From assembly GCA_963798805.1 (NCBI GenBank), contig CAWCVC010000009.1:186001-250000 (forward strand): a DNA stretch of 64,000 bases, given 5' to 3'. Of this stretch, positions 8,761 to 17,474 are shown in pieces. The notes under the pieces were generated by a model. That model saw only the letters and a list, made by a program, of their open reading frames with translations, had not been told where the DNA came from and made no database searches. Every line of letters starts with the position of its first letter. Within the stretch, counting starts at the first letter, position 1. Source of the stretch: CAVZCK01 sp963798805. Lineage in GTDB: Bacteria > Pseudomonadota > Alphaproteobacteria > Rhizobiales > Rhodomicrobiaceae. The translations under genes were made by a program, and so were the position numbers.

Positions 8761-9898
8761 GTGCACTGACGCAAACAGAGGATTCACACGCGGCCTAGTT
8801 CGTGCGATTCTGCTGATATGGCACAAACCGTCAGCATCATCATCGCCTCTGAGGACCGCGCGCGTTTGGCGGCGGTTATTGAGGATCGCAACAGCGCGCA
8901 GAAGCACGTCCAGCGGGCACGGATCGTTCTTCTTTCGGCAGACAGGCTGCCCGTTCTGGAGGTGGCGAGGCAGATCGGTGGCAGTCGCCCGGCGGTGTGG
9001 CGCTGGCAGTTGCGATATGCCGAGCAAGGGGTGGATGGCCTCTTGCGGGACAAGACGCGCAAGCCGGGTAAAGCCCCTGTTCAGTTGGAGACCGTGGCCA
9101 GGGTGCTGGCGCTGCCATGCTCCGAGCCACCCCATAACGCGACGCATTGGACCGGCCGGGCGGTCGCCAAGGCTGTCGGCGTCAGCTTGCGGACGGTGCA
9201 ACGCATCTGGGATGGGCATCGCCTTCAACCTCACCGCTTACGCACCTTCAAGATGTCCAACGATCCCGCCTTTGCCGCGAAAGTGGAGGATGTCGTCGGC
9301 CTGTACATGGAGCCGCCCTGTCATGCCGTGGTGCTGTCCATCGATGAGAAAAGCCAGATTCAGGCGCTCGATCGCACGCAACCCGGCCTTCCGCTGAAGC
9401 CCGGCAAATGCGCAACCATGACCCACGATTATAAGCGGAATGGCACCACCACCCTGTTCGCCGCGCTCAATATTCTCGATGGCACCGTGTTGGGGCGTTG
9501 CATGCAAAAGCACCGGCATCAGGAGTTTATCAAGTTCCTCAATGCGGTGGAGCGCGCCGTTCCGGCGGGAAAGGTCATCCATGCCATCCTCGACAATTAC
9601 GCCACCCACAAGCATCCCAAGGTCAAGCAATGGCTGGCCGACAATCCGCGCTGGGTCTTCCACTTCACGCCCACATCCGCATCCTGGCTCAACGCCGTCG
9701 AGGGCTTCTTCTCAGTCATCACCCGAAGGCGCATCCGTCGCGGCGTCTTCAAATCCGTCGCCGAATTGGAAGATGCCATCCGCCGCTACATCCGCGATCA
9801 CAACGGTCACCCCAAGCCCTTTGTCTGGACGAAATCCGCCAAAGAAATTTTCGGCAAACTCAAGCGCCTGCCTGCACCATCTGATTGAGTCAGTGCAC
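8761..9898 (+). mobile_element. IS630-family insertion sequence with TA target duplication
   Basis: A complete element of 1138 bases. The left end is GTGCACTGACGCAAAC and the complemented right end is GTGCACTGACTCAATC; both are flanked by TA (8759-8760 and 9899-9900), the diagnostic IS630/Tc1-mariner duplication. A single full-length transposase gene fills it. On its right side it interrupts the remains of an XRE-type regulator gene. Confidence 0.9.
8818..9888 (+). CDS. IS630-family transposase
   Basis: 356 residues. The N-terminal helix-turn-helix region (about 1-130) includes VARQIGGSRPAVWRWQLRYA and a second DNA-binding helix VSLRTVQRIWDGH. The C-terminal DDE_3 domain shows VVLSIDEKSQIQALDRTQPG (first Asp), VIHAILDNYATHKHPKV (second Asp) and WLNAVEGFFSVITRR (Glu), the complete IS630 DDE triad. 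The gene is intact, in one frame, and ends ten bases before the right terminus. Unlike many IS630 relatives it needs no programmed frameshift. Confidence 0.95.
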   Translation: MAQTVSIIIASEDRARLAAVIEDRNSAQKHVQRARIVLLSADRLPVLEVARQIGGSRPAVWRWQLRYAEQGVDGLLRDKTRKPGKAPVQLETVARVLALPCSEPPHNATHWTGRAVAKAVGVSLRTVQRIWDGHRLQPHRLRTFKMSNDPAFAAKVEDVVGLYMEPPCHAVVLSIDEKSQIQALDRTQPGLPLKPGKCATMTHDYKRNGTTTLFAALNILDGTVLGRCMQKHRHQEFIKFLNAVERAVPAGKVIHAILDNYATHKHPKVKQWLADNPRWVFHFTPTSASWLNAVEGFFSVITRRRIRRGVFKSVAELEDAIRRYIRDHNGHPKPFVWTKSAKEIFGKLKRLPAPSD

Positions 9899-9900
9899 TA

Positions 9901-10103
9901 GCGGGGCCTTGGAGCCTGAGTGATCTGGCTGCCGCATCTGAAATCAATCGGGTGACGATCGCGTTTCGAAGGCAACGTGACTGCAGCGAACCGCGCCACC
10001 CAAGGCGCGTTACGCCGGGCCTTAGGACGCTGGCATCGAGTTCTTGAGCGGCGGATTGCGCGTACGTCGCATGTCTGGAGACGAACTCAGGGTCAGCTCT
10101 TAA
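9901..10103 (+). pseudogene. Remnant of a small XRE-family HTH regulator
   Basis: Three frames together spell a typical short XRE repressor C-terminus. WSLSDLAAASEINRVTIA reads from 9910, RFEGNVTAANRATQGALRRA reads from 9962 in a second frame, and DAGIEFLSGGLRVRR reads from 10026 in a third frame to a TAA at 10101. Intact homologues have this order without breaks (GWSLxDLAxAxGVxRxTIARFE, then ALRxALExAGIEFL). The gene therefore has two indels, and its 5' end is missing at the IS630 junction (TA at 9899). From 10104 to 10382 I see no gene. Confidence 0.72.
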
Positions 10104-10382
10104 TCAGTCCATAACAGCATTGCAAGGGATGGACGAACTACGTATCGCAAACCCCGTGGGCTCGCGACTGCAGGGACGCCGTCGATCGCGCACTTTCTGC
10201 CGGATATCGCGCCGAAATCGTTAATCACATCTTTGTTTTCGACGGAACGAATTGGCATCCGGGGCTGTTACATTTGCTTCCGCTAAGCCGCCCCTGATGA
10301 GACGCTCGCGGCTTTCAAAGTTGCAGAAGCTATGCTGTTTATGGAGTGCGAGCCGGTGAATGGATCGCAGGCACGGTTCTAA

Positions 10383-11651
10383 ATGAGCGACGTTGCTGCC
10401 AGTGTTCGGGAGAGGCATGCGGTTTCGCAACGGGACCATACGGCCTCCCACGCCTTCAGAGTGGCGGTTTTCATGCGCGAGGAGGTGGCGCGCTGCCGCC
10501 ATTGGGCGCATGCGTTCGCAGACGGGCGCAAGGATCACCGCTATTACGAGCTGGTCGAGGACACCATCCAGCCGGAATTTGATTTCCGCTATTTCGTCAT
10601 CCAGGATGAAAGCGGTGAGGTGCGGGCGGTCCAGCCGTTCTTCCTGCTCAATCAGGACATGCTCGCCGGCACCAGTGGCTGGCTCAAGACATCGGCGGAC
10701 TTCATTCGCCGTGTCTGGCCACGCTTTATGCTGCTGCGGACGCTGATGGTGGGATGCGCTGCGGGCGAGGGCCACCTCGACGGCACTGCCGAATTGCCGC
10801 ACCCCCTCCTCGCCGAGCTCCTGGCAGCCGGGATTACCAGCCACGCGCGCAGTCTCAAGGCCCGCCTCATCGTCCTGAAGGAATTCCCGGCGGCCGATCG
10901 CGGCGTGCTGGAGTGCTTCTTGGAGCACGGCTATACGCGTGTGCCGAGCATGCCGATGACGGGGGTCAGCCTCGATTATGCAAGCTTCGCCGAGTATATG
11001 CGCAAGGCGCTGAGCCGTAACATGCGTTCCAAATTGCGGCGGAGATTGAAAGCCTCCGAGCAGGTCGCCTCGATTAAGATGACCGTCCTGCAAGATATTA
11101 CGCCTGTTATCGATGAATGTTATTCGCTCTACCTTGCCGTTTATGATCGTGCGACGCTTAAATTCGAGCAACTTACGAAGGATTACCTTTGCGGGCTTGG
11201 TCGCCTAATGCCTGATAAGGTGCGCTTTTTCCTCTGGCGGCAGGGAGAGAAGATCATTGCCTTCAACCTGTGCATGATCGAGGGCACATCCATTTGCTCG
11301 GAATACGCCGGCTTTGACTACGGCGTCGCCTTTGATCTTAGCCTATATTACATCGTGGTTCGCGACGTCATGTCATGGGCAATGTCGCAGGGTTATCGAT
11401 GCTATCTCAGCACCGCCCTCAACTATGAACCAAAATTTCATTTGCGCCATTCGCTCTATCCTCTCGATCTATACATAAAACATCGATCGCCGCTGATCAA
11501 TTTTGCAATGAAATACATCCTTCCGCTCGTGGAACCGACGCGCTACGATAAGATCCTGCGGCGATTCTCAAACTATGAAGAGCTTTGGCCGCCAAAGCGC
11601 ATTTGTCCGGCTTCAGCGGCAGGCCGGGCTGGGCGCGATCCGGCCGGGTGA
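10383..11651 (+). CDS. GNAT/FemAB-like acyltransferase family protein
   Basis: 422 residues with no signal peptide or membrane segments. The C-terminal half resembles the Acetyltransf_6 (BioF2-like/CelD) type of GNAT fold: a basic segment SRNMRSKLRRRLKASEQ precedes a helix-strand unit, then VRFFLWRQGEKIIAFNLCMI and GYRCYLSTALNYEPKFHLRH, which are typical of these proteins. Relatives act in exopolysaccharide or peptidoglycan-linked acylation, but many are uncharacterised and the substrate cannot be given. It stands alone downstream of the IS cluster. The start ATG 10383 gives the longest sensible protein; an internal MREEVARC start is possible. Confidence 0.7.
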   Translation: MSDVAASVRERHAVSQRDHTASHAFRVAVFMREEVARCRHWAHAFADGRKDHRYYELVEDTIQPEFDFRYFVIQDESGEVRAVQPFFLLNQDMLAGTSGWLKTSADFIRRVWPRFMLLRTLMVGCAAGEGHLDGTAELPHPLLAELLAAGITSHARSLKARLIVLKEFPAADRGVLECFLEHGYTRVPSMPMTGVSLDYASFAEYMRKALSRNMRSKLRRRLKASEQVASIKMTVLQDITPVIDECYSLYLAVYDRATLKFEQLTKDYLCGLGRLMPDKVRFFLWRQGEKIIAFNLCMIEGTSICSEYAGFDYGVAFDLSLYYIVVRDVMSWAMSQGYRCYLSTALNYEPKFHLRHSLYPLDLYIKHRSPLINFAMKYILPLVEPTRYDKILRRFSNYEELWPPKRICPASAAGRAGRDPAG

Positions 11652-11756
11652 CGCCGCTGCGCCGTGGACATCGGGACCGGCAGCCCTTCCCCGGAATCCA
11701 GAATGATCCCTGCTGTCTGCCAGGTTCTTGCGGAGAAAGATGCTGACGGCGCGCCC

Positions 11757-12425
11757 CTATATGCGACGATGACCGATCTCGACGCTTACGACGGCTCGCA
11801 CGGAACCCCCCTCAAGCAGTTCCTTAAAGATCATGAAGGTGGGATATTCCCGGCCATTCGCGCCGACGATAACGGGCTGCCAATTGTCATCCGCTTGGGG
11901 ACCCCGCCAATCGCGGATTTCCCAACCACCCCCCACGATTCCGCGGATGGCCTCACCGACATAAGCGACGATTGGCGCCAAAATCGTTGGATCATCGAGG
12001 CAAGTCTGGCCGCTAATCTGCTGGGCAGCCTTCTCAATATGGTCCCGGCTGGCAACCGTCCCAGGCAACGCCGCGGCAGGCAGACGGAGCTTGGCCGGAA
12101 GCTCCTGAATGAGCCACTGAACAGCCTCGATGAACCCGTGCCCGTTGGGAAATTCGGCTCCGAGGGGATGCTGCGGTTGGACGTGGCTGCGCGGTTCGAT
12201 GAAGGCCAGAAGCCCGCGAAATTCGTCCGCCGACGCATACATATTGGCGCTCCCGTATGAGATCTGGAGCACCCGGCCGTCTTCGATACGCACAACGTCC
12301 TCCTCGGGCCGGCTCAAAGGATGCCCGAGCACCCGCTCCAGTTCCCGTCGCCAATTGAGAATCCGACACGCCGCCGGCCTCGCGGATAAGCTTGTGGGCG
12401 CTGCGGGCAGCGTTCGCCTCGCCAA
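11757..12425 (-). CDS. Hypothetical protein
   Basis: Up to 222 residues; I do not recognise the family. The strand choice rests on protein-like composition, with segments such as EDVVRIEDGRVLQISYGSAN and GGGWEIRDWRGPQADDNWQP followed by VIVGANGREYPTFMIFKELL. The last part resembles small soluble proteins with a conserved W-P-V-I and FKELLEG tail. There is no signal peptide. The start is uncertain: the longest frame begins at a TTG (12425), while an ATG at 12447 lies in another frame and would need a frameshift, so the 5' end may be altered. It lies between the acyltransferase gene and a response regulator on the same strand. Confidence 0.5.
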   Translation of the reverse strand: MARRTLPAAPTSLSARPAACRILNWRRELERVLGHPLSRPEEDVVRIEDGRVLQISYGSANMYASADEFRGLLAFIEPRSHVQPQHPLGAEFPNGHGFIEAVQWLIQELPAKLRLPAAALPGTVASRDHIEKAAQQISGQTCLDDPTILAPIVAYVGEAIRGIVGGGWEIRDWRGPQADDNWQPVIVGANGREYPTFMIFKELLEGGSVRAVVSVEIGHRRI

Positions 12426-12510
12426 ATTGCCTGCGGGCTTTGCGCATTCACGATCCCCGTCTGCTGCTTGGCCTTCATCGGCGTTGACTGCCTGTGCCGG
12501 CTGCTTGCCG

Positions 12511-12948
12511 TCAGCTGCTGTCCGTTAAGGCCGACAACACCGCCTCGCGCAATGTTTCGGGCTGAACCGGCTTACTCACACGCGGGATTTCCGAAGCATT
12601 CCGATAGGCATCTACGCCCGCGGTAAATGCGGTGCAGAACACAAACGGAATTTGCCGCGCTTCGAGTGTCTCGGCGATCGGAAATGACAGCCTGCCGCTC
12701 AGATTGATATCGAGAAGGGCGCAATCAAAAACATCCCTCTGTGATGCCTTGCTGGCCTGCTCGTAGTCGAATGCGAGTTCAGAGACGAGGCCGCCCATAT
12801 CGGTGAGCATTTCGCTCAGCAGCAGCGCCTGAACGATCTCGTCCTCGACGATGAGGAACCGCACCCCGGCCAATGGGGCGATCGCTTCGACTTCGCAGAT
12901 CGTCGTGGCAACAGGATTGCAATCAATGTGGATGCTGGAGTTCTGCAT
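12511..12948 (-). CDS. Single-domain response regulator (CheY-like receiver)
   Basis: 145 residues from the ATG at 12948, which has a good GGAGAAGA site seven bases upstream; a longer frame to 13113 is not favoured. The receiver domain covers about residues 28-140: FLIVEDE (acidic pocket), the phosphorylated Asp in FDCALLDINLSGR, the Thr/Ser switch near FVFCTAF, and the conserved Lys in RVSKPVQPETL. There is no output domain, so it should act by protein-protein contact or as a phosphate sink. No histidine kinase gene is nearby. Confidence 0.85.
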   Translation of the reverse strand: MQNSSIHIDCNPVATTICEVEAIAPLAGVRFLIVEDEIVQALLLSEMLTDMGGLVSELAFDYEQASKASQRDVFDCALLDINLSGRLSFPIAETLEARQIPFVFCTAFTAGVDAYRNASEIPRVSKPVQPETLREAVLSALTDSS

Positions 12949-12998
12949 GAGTCTTCTCCAAGACATAGAGCATGAGATCTGAATGCCATAACCGTCCG

Positions 12999-13409
12999 CT
13001 ATACGGACGCGGGAGCCTGCGCCCGCAACTCGGCGTGATCTTTCCCCGGCGTCACGAATTTCAGCTGCGGCCGTACAAGATGCCTTTCCGTACACGGGAG
13101 GTGAGCGGCGCAACGTCGAACGATGTGCCGCAACGTATTCCGGTCCGCTCCGTCAACAAGTTTGAAAGCGACCGGTTGAAGGCCGTCCCATCCATGCCGC
13201 CTATCGTCGTGATGAGCCGCGCACCATTGACCGACAACCCGCCCCCTCTCCATCCGCGCAATGTCGAACCATTCATTTCCCTGACTGTCGACCAGCCAGA
13301 CGATGAATTTCTCTTCTCTCGCGTAATCCGAATCAAAATCGAAAAAGGCAATAGGTGTCCAGCCGTTAGAGGTCGCCACCACCGGTAAATTCTTGCTGTT
13401 CTTGATCAT
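12999..13409 (-). CDS. Small hypothetical protein next to ISAzo13
   Basis: 136 residues. The N-terminal half (MIKNSKNLPVVATSNGWTP, FFDFDSDYAREEKFIVWLVD) looks like a real soluble protein. The part after about residue 75 is less protein-like, and an alternative frame (13061-13351) carries a plausible continuation (ARLITTIGGMDGTAFNRSLS), so the gene may be frameshifted. A GGAAGG site precedes the ATG. The ISAzo13 right boundary lies about 22 bases upstream of the start, so its promoter was probably displaced. The family is unknown. Confidence 0.35.
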   Translation of the reverse strand: MIKNSKNLPVVATSNGWTPIAFFDFDSDYAREEKFIVWLVDSQGNEWFDIARMERGRVVGQWCAAHHDDRRHGWDGLQPVAFKLVDGADRNTLRHIVRRCAAHLPCTERHLVRPQLKFVTPGKDHAELRAQAPASV

Positions 13410-13430
13410 ATTTCCGGCCTTCCCGAGTTT

Positions 13431-14758
13431 AGGACACTCCGAACAATAACTGCTACGAATTTGGGAGGAGCCTTGGCTTGAGGGAGTAGTTCCATTCAGG
13501 ATGGAAGTCTTCGCCGATGATGTTGAGCGTCGCCATCTCGGCGGCGCTCACCTTGATGCCCTTCTCGTAGGTCCGCGTGTCGAGCGCACACTCGACTTTC
13601 AATCCGGTTTTCGTTGTCGTTGCGCCGATCAGCTCGACGATGGCGAGACGATCCGTCAGCGGACGGCCGCGCCAGTTCTGCGTGATGTGGCAGAACAGGC
13701 GGTGCTCGATCCTATTCCACTTGGATGTGCCGGGCGGATAGTGGTGGACATGCAGCACGAGCCCTGTCTCGTCGGCGAGCTTTTGCAACTCGACCTTCCA
13801 GAGCCGGACGCGCGCGCCGTTCGAGCCGCCGCAGTCCGCCGTGATCGTCAACTCGCGCGCCTTTGGATAGCGTTGGCGGCCCATCCGTCCGAGCCAGCTG
13901 CGGATCGCCTCGACGGCGAACTCGGCCGTGTCGCTCGTTATCCCGACGCTGACGAATCCGGCATTGGCCGCCACGTCGTAGACGCCGTAAGGCACTGCCT
14001 TGCCTAGATCCTTGTCGACGAAGTCATGCACATTTACGCGCTGCGGTTCCCCTTTGGGCCGATAGTCGGAACCACCATTCCTATAGTTGCCGACCAGCTC
14101 TTTCTTCTTGGTATCGACCGAGATCACCGGTTGCCCGGCCGCCTGAGCGGCGACGACCTTCGTATTGATGTGCTCGAACTGCGCGTTTCTGTCCGGATGC
14201 TTTGCGCCTTCGTCAGCCTTGCGATTGTGCTGGCGCGAGAAGCCGAGCTTCACCAGTTCCTTGCGCACGGTATCGGCGCTGATCGGATGCCCCAGCGTCT
14301 CGGCGAGCTTGTCCATGCTTTTCGACACCCAGATCAGGGGCCGCATGGGATCGCCGAGAGTGGCTGGCTCGACGAGGCACTTGAGTTCGGGCACAAGCTC
14401 TGGATCCGTTTCGGCAACGGCCCGGCGTCCACCACCACAGCGGCGGATCCGGCCCTTCGCCAGCGGCTCAGCACCAAGATCGTCCTCGCCGCGATTGATC
14501 GTCGAGCGGGCGAGCCCGGTGATCCGAGCGACAATCGCGAGACCGCCCCAGCCGGCGGTCCGCACCTCGGCCGCCGCGAACAATCTCCAGCCCCGCTCGT
14601 CAAGCTGGCTGCCGACTGTCTCCCAACGATAGCGAATGGCCCCTTCGTCGATCATACAACCGACATACGCCTGTTCGCCGAGATCCGGAATCCCAGTACG
14701 CTGAGTCACACGGACGCACGCACACAGAGTGCGATTCAGTTATTGTTCGGGATGTCCT
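13431..14758 (-). mobile_element. ISAzo13-family insertion sequence
   Basis: The terminal inverted repeats are AGGACACTCCGAACAATAAC at 13431 and, complemented, AGGACATCCCGAACAATAAC ending at 14758; they differ at two positions. The flanks read TTTA on the left and TTAC on the right, allowing a short TTA target duplication if the first A/T is counted as host. The 1.33-kb element carries one intact transposase gene on the minus strand. Confidence 0.85.
13453..14655 (-). CDS. ISAzo13-family transposase
   Basis: About 400 residues from ATG 14655 (MIDEGAIRYRWETVGSQLDE); a longer frame reaches 14709. Family hallmarks are GRIRRCGGGRRAVAETDPEL, the GQPVISVDTKKKELVGNYRN block with the first catalytic Asp, KARELTITADCGGSNGARVR with the second, and HHYPPGTSKWNRIEHRLFCH with the Glu. 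The protein ends shortly after FHPEWNYSLKPR, the standard C-terminus, so it is full length and probably active. Its stop lies within the left terminal repeat region. Confidence 0.95.
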   Translation of the reverse strand: MIDEGAIRYRWETVGSQLDERGWRLFAAAEVRTAGWGGLAIVARITGLARSTINRGEDDLGAEPLAKGRIRRCGGGRRAVAETDPELVPELKCLVEPATLGDPMRPLIWVSKSMDKLAETLGHPISADTVRKELVKLGFSRQHNRKADEGAKHPDRNAQFEHINTKVVAAQAAGQPVISVDTKKKELVGNYRNGGSDYRPKGEPQRVNVHDFVDKDLGKAVPYGVYDVAANAGFVSVGITSDTAEFAVEAIRSWLGRMGRQRYPKARELTITADCGGSNGARVRLWKVELQKLADETGLVLHVHHYPPGTSKWNRIEHRLFCHITQNWRGRPLTDRLAIVELIGATTTKTGLKVECALDTRTYEKGIKVSAAEMATLNIIGEDFHPEWNYSLKPRLLPNS

Positions 14759-15318
14759 TACGAGGATTAGGCGAGGAAACCCCATACACGTCAAAATTGT
14801 GTTTATGAATGAATTGCAACTCAGTTTCACCGCAGATGCGAAGGCCAGTTGCCTGAGAAACGGGCCGCAGCGTCCGACTGGCGGATAGAGCTGGCGGCGG
14901 GATTTATGCCCGGCGTGTCCGGCAAATGCTGGACCACGCCACAAGCTTTCCCGCTGCGAATTTGCGGCGTGGCGGGTCAGAAGATAAATGCGAAATTTTG
15001 CAAATTTTTTCTGTCCCTGCGAGCGATCGCTGAGGCAAATAATAATTGTTTTGATTATCAATCCTGCCTTTCATCCGCGCGCGGGGCATGCCACGCATAG
15101 CGGCCGTCGCCAAAGGTCCCATCAAGAGCGGCCATCCTCAGCGCTGCCGTCTCGCGAGGAAGTTGTCCCTCAGTGGCACAGATTCTCCGAGCAGAATCTG
15201 CCAACGGGCGAGCCGCCGGAGCCCGCCGAGCCGGAGCAAGTTTTTGCTCCGCTGCCGAGCGAGAAGGTGAGATAGCGGCTTGCGTTAGTGTCAGGCGCTC
15301 ATTCAGTGCACCAGAGAT
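14759..15318. other. Gene-poor intergenic region with hairpins
   Basis: No convincing gene. It is AT-rich around 14985-15060. Two small hairpins are visible near its right end: GATTCT/AGAATC (15181-15198) and CGGAGCAA/TTGCTCCG (15232-15251), the latter with a T-rich loop. A short frame ending at 15275 has a proline/glutamate-rich tail (TGEPPEPAEPEQVFAPLPSE) that may be the debris of a coding region, but no start or family is recognisable. Confidence 0.4.
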
Positions 15319-15849
15319 CTATTCCCCGAAATATTTCAGCGCGATCTGAATGCCCTCGTCGTACATCTTCTGGTATTCCTCTTGGGACTCCTCGCCGCGG
15401 CTTGTGCTGCGATGGAAGAACTGGATGACCTCCGCGGTCGGCGTGCGTGGCCTGCGGTCGAGCTGGTCGATCCGCGTCGTCGATCCGACGTCGACGAGTC
15501 CCTCAAGATCGAAATCAACGATGTAATAGTACATGGCGCCGATATACACACCGCGCGAAGGCTCGTTGCGAATGCGAAGCATCTCGGCCCGGTTGCCCTC
15601 TGGCGGGATGTGTTCATAACACCAGCGGCGATCTTCGACTACAATGCATCCGGTCGTTGTGCCGCCGCGCTCGAGCCACACCCGTTCGGTCTTCGCGCGG
15701 TTCCGCGAAAGATTTTCCGGGTACGGCATTTTCACCGCTGTCACCAGGTTGATCACCTTGCGCACGTCTTCACGCACGGCTGCGTAAGCGGGCATTTGCC
15801 CGACGCTCAAAAACAGGCCTGCAAGCAAAAGACAATGAAGTTTCCGCAT
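15319..15849 (-). CDS. Secreted hypothetical protein
   Basis: 176 residues from the ATG at 15849, chosen because a strong GAGGAGGAAAGG site lies just upstream and the protein then starts with a clean signal peptide (MRKLHCLLLAGLFLSVGQMP, cleavage near AYAA/VRED). The mature part contains two cysteines in TTTGCIVVEDRRWCYEHIPP, a likely disulfide pair, and an acidic C-terminal helix. A longer in-frame extension to 16098 is unlikely. I do not recognise the family; periplasmic location is inferred from the signal sequence. It stands alone between intergenic regions, downstream of the TetR gene on the same strand. Confidence 0.68.
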   Translation of the reverse strand: MRKLHCLLLAGLFLSVGQMPAYAAVREDVRKVINLVTAVKMPYPENLSRNRAKTERVWLERGGTTTGCIVVEDRRWCYEHIPPEGNRAEMLRIRNEPSRGVYIGAMYYYIVDFDLEGLVDVGSTTRIDQLDRRPRTPTAEVIQFFHRSTSRGEESQEEYQKMYDEGIQIALKYFGE

Positions 15850-16158
15850 CGGGAATGCCTTTCCTCCTCGGGAGCCAGAACGGCTCGTTGGCATTCGGGA
15901 ATTCTGCCAATCGAGACAGCGCCCAGGATCAAAGTCTGATCGCAGCCCAATGCCGCCGCAATAGGGAAAATGATGGCGGTTTGAAACACATTCGGTGTGT
16001 TGCGGAAGAGCCTGCAGCGCAGCTATGACCGCATTCCTCGACATCTGCGAAAGAGGCCGATCGGGGTGCATTCGCAATGCATGTTCCGCGCGCGACATGC
16101 CACCGCGCCCGCCCCAGACTTGCTGGTTTACCGGAAGCGCGCAAACCTCTTCGCCGCA
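15850..16158. other. Intergenic region without visible genes
   Basis: 309 bases between the secreted-protein gene and the TetR gene. It presumably holds the promoter of the secreted protein and the end of the TetR transcript. I see no other feature. Confidence 0.4.
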
Positions 16159-16755
16159 CTATTCCTTGCTTCGGCCGGGAGACACGCGCAGGCCATCGAC
16201 GAAGACATCCACCAGGCGCAGAATCCGTCCCTGCCAGCCGGGCTGGTCGTGCATCGAGCACATGCTTATTATGGCACGCAGAAGGTCTTCTGAGGTGACG
16301 TCGGTGCGGATCTCGCCGGCTGCGATGGCCCGGTTCAACAGTGCATTCGATGCTTTGGTCAGGTGCTCGAACGAATAGGCATGAAGCTCCGATGGGCTGT
16401 GCGCGGCGAGCGCCAGCGCCGTCGCCATACCCTTCTTCGTGCCCACAAACTCGACAATGCATTGCAGCCAGCGGCGCAAGGCACCGACGGGCGAGGCTTC
16501 GTCCTTTAGCTGTTCCGCGAGATCGCCGAGTTGGTCGACCTCCCGCCGGTATACTGCGTCGTACAAGGCCTCGCGAATGGGGAAATGGCGGTATAGCGTG
16601 CCAATGCCGACGCCGGCCAGCCGCGCTACCGCTTCAAGGCTCGCATCCGGGCCGCCGACGCTGAAGACAGCCTTGGCTGCCTCCAGCAAGCGCTCGCGGT
16701 TGCGAATGGCATCGGCGCGCGGCTTTCTGGTGGTCTGATCGCACGAGTCGTCCAT
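16159..16755 (-). CDS. TetR family transcriptional regulator
   Basis: 198 residues. The N-terminal HTH (about residues 17-65) reads RERLLEAAKAVFSVGGPDAS, then LEAVARLAGVGIGTLYRHFP and REALYDAVY, the classical TetR DNA-binding signature. The C-terminal ligand-binding domain contains RRWLQCIVEFVGTKKGMATA, typical of regulators near oxidoreductase genes. It is transcribed divergently from the molybdenum hydroxylase operon, with a GGAGG-GTG-CCTCC palindrome between them, so it most likely represses that operon until an aldehyde or aromatic ligand binds. The ligand is unknown. Confidence 0.92.
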   Translation of the reverse strand: MDDSCDQTTRKPRADAIRNRERLLEAAKAVFSVGGPDASLEAVARLAGVGIGTLYRHFPIREALYDAVYRREVDQLGDLAEQLKDEASPVGALRRWLQCIVEFVGTKKGMATALALAAHSPSELHAYSFEHLTKASNALLNRAIAAGEIRTDVTSEDLLRAIISMCSMHDQPGWQGRILRLVDVFVDGLRVSPGRSKE

Positions 16756-16791
16756 AATCGTTTTCTTTTATTCCTTGCCCGCTTGCAAAAC

Positions 16792-16804
16792 GGAGGGTGC
16801 CTCC
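16792..16804. promoter_or_regulatory. Candidate TetR operator
   Basis: GGAGG (16792-16796) and CCTCC (16800-16804) form a perfect inverted repeat with a three-base spacer, 36 bases upstream of the TetR start and within the divergent promoter region. Position and symmetry fit an autoregulatory operator; binding is inferred. Confidence 0.4.
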
Positions 16805-16976
16805 ATATAACTATGCAGACGGGATCGGCCATGAAAGGCCCATTGATCGTGCTGGCTCTCGACAGGGAGTGGCACACAGAGCTCTTACCACAGCGATCGG
16901 CAGCCGGAGCGTCTCACACGCCTCCCCTGTGGCAGCAATGATCGTTTTTGACAATAGCACTGATCGGAGCACTTGC

Positions 16977-17474
16977 ATGAATCTCTCCATCAGCCTGACC
17001 ATAAACGGCATCAGGCGGCAGGTCGCCTTGGAGGACCCGCGGGTCACGCTGCTCGACCTTCTCCGCGAACGTCTCGACCTGACCGGAACCAAGAAGGGCT
17101 GCGATCGCGGCCAGTGCGGCGCCTGTACGGTGCTCGTCGACGGGCGGCGGATCAATTCCTGCCTGGCGCTCGCGATCAGCCATGACGGCGCAGAGATCGT
17201 CACCATCGAAGGCCTTGCACAGGGCGAGGAACTGCATCCCGTCCAGGCCGCCTTTATCGCGCATGACGGCTTCCAGTGCGGCTACTGTACGCCCGGCCAG
17301 ATCATGAGTGCTGTCGGCCTCATAGCCGAGGGCCAGGTCGGCGACGATCCCGAGCGCATCCGTGAGGGCATGAGCGGCAACCTGTGCCGCTGCGGCGCCT
17401 ATGCCGGCATCACCGAGGCGGTGCTGGAGGCACAGAAGAAGCTGGCCGAAAGCGCGCGAAAGGATGCGGCATGA
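16977..17474 (+). CDS. Mo hydroxylase [2Fe-2S] subunit (YagT/PaoA-like)
   Basis: 165 residues from ATG 16977; a longer frame runs upstream but lacks support. It is a two-domain iron-sulfur subunit. The plant ferredoxin-type cluster is in CDRGQCGACTVLVDGRRINS and the alpha-helical second cluster uses CGYCTPGQIM and GNLCRCGAYAGI. All eight expected cysteines are present. It passes electrons from the Mo cofactor subunit to FAD. E. coli PaoA carries a Tat signal; none is seen here, so this enzyme is probably cytoplasmic. The stop overlaps the start of the FAD subunit (ATGA), the normal operon order S-M-L. Confidence 0.93.
   Translation: MNLSISLTINGIRRQVALEDPRVTLLDLLRERLDLTGTKKGCDRGQCGACTVLVDGRRINSCLALAISHDGAEIVTIEGLAQGEELHPVQAAFIAHDGFQCGYCTPGQIMSAVGLIAEGQVGDDPERIREGMSGNLCRCGAYAGITEAVLEAQKKLAESARKDAA

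Noticed and set aside
11664..12260. Plus-strand open frame of 198 codons
   Set aside because: It lies opposite a minus-strand frame with clear protein character (GGGWEIRDW, FKELLEGG), so it reads as its shadow.
12972..13388. Plus-strand open frame of 138 codons opposite the small hypothetical gene
   Set aside because: It has no ribosome-binding site, and its composition is less protein-like than the minus-strand frame, which has an RBS and a sensible N-terminus.
14988..15275. Short plus-strand frame with a proline/glutamate-rich tail
   Set aside because: The tail looks like coding sequence, but the upstream part does not, and no start or homologue is recognised; kept only as a remark.
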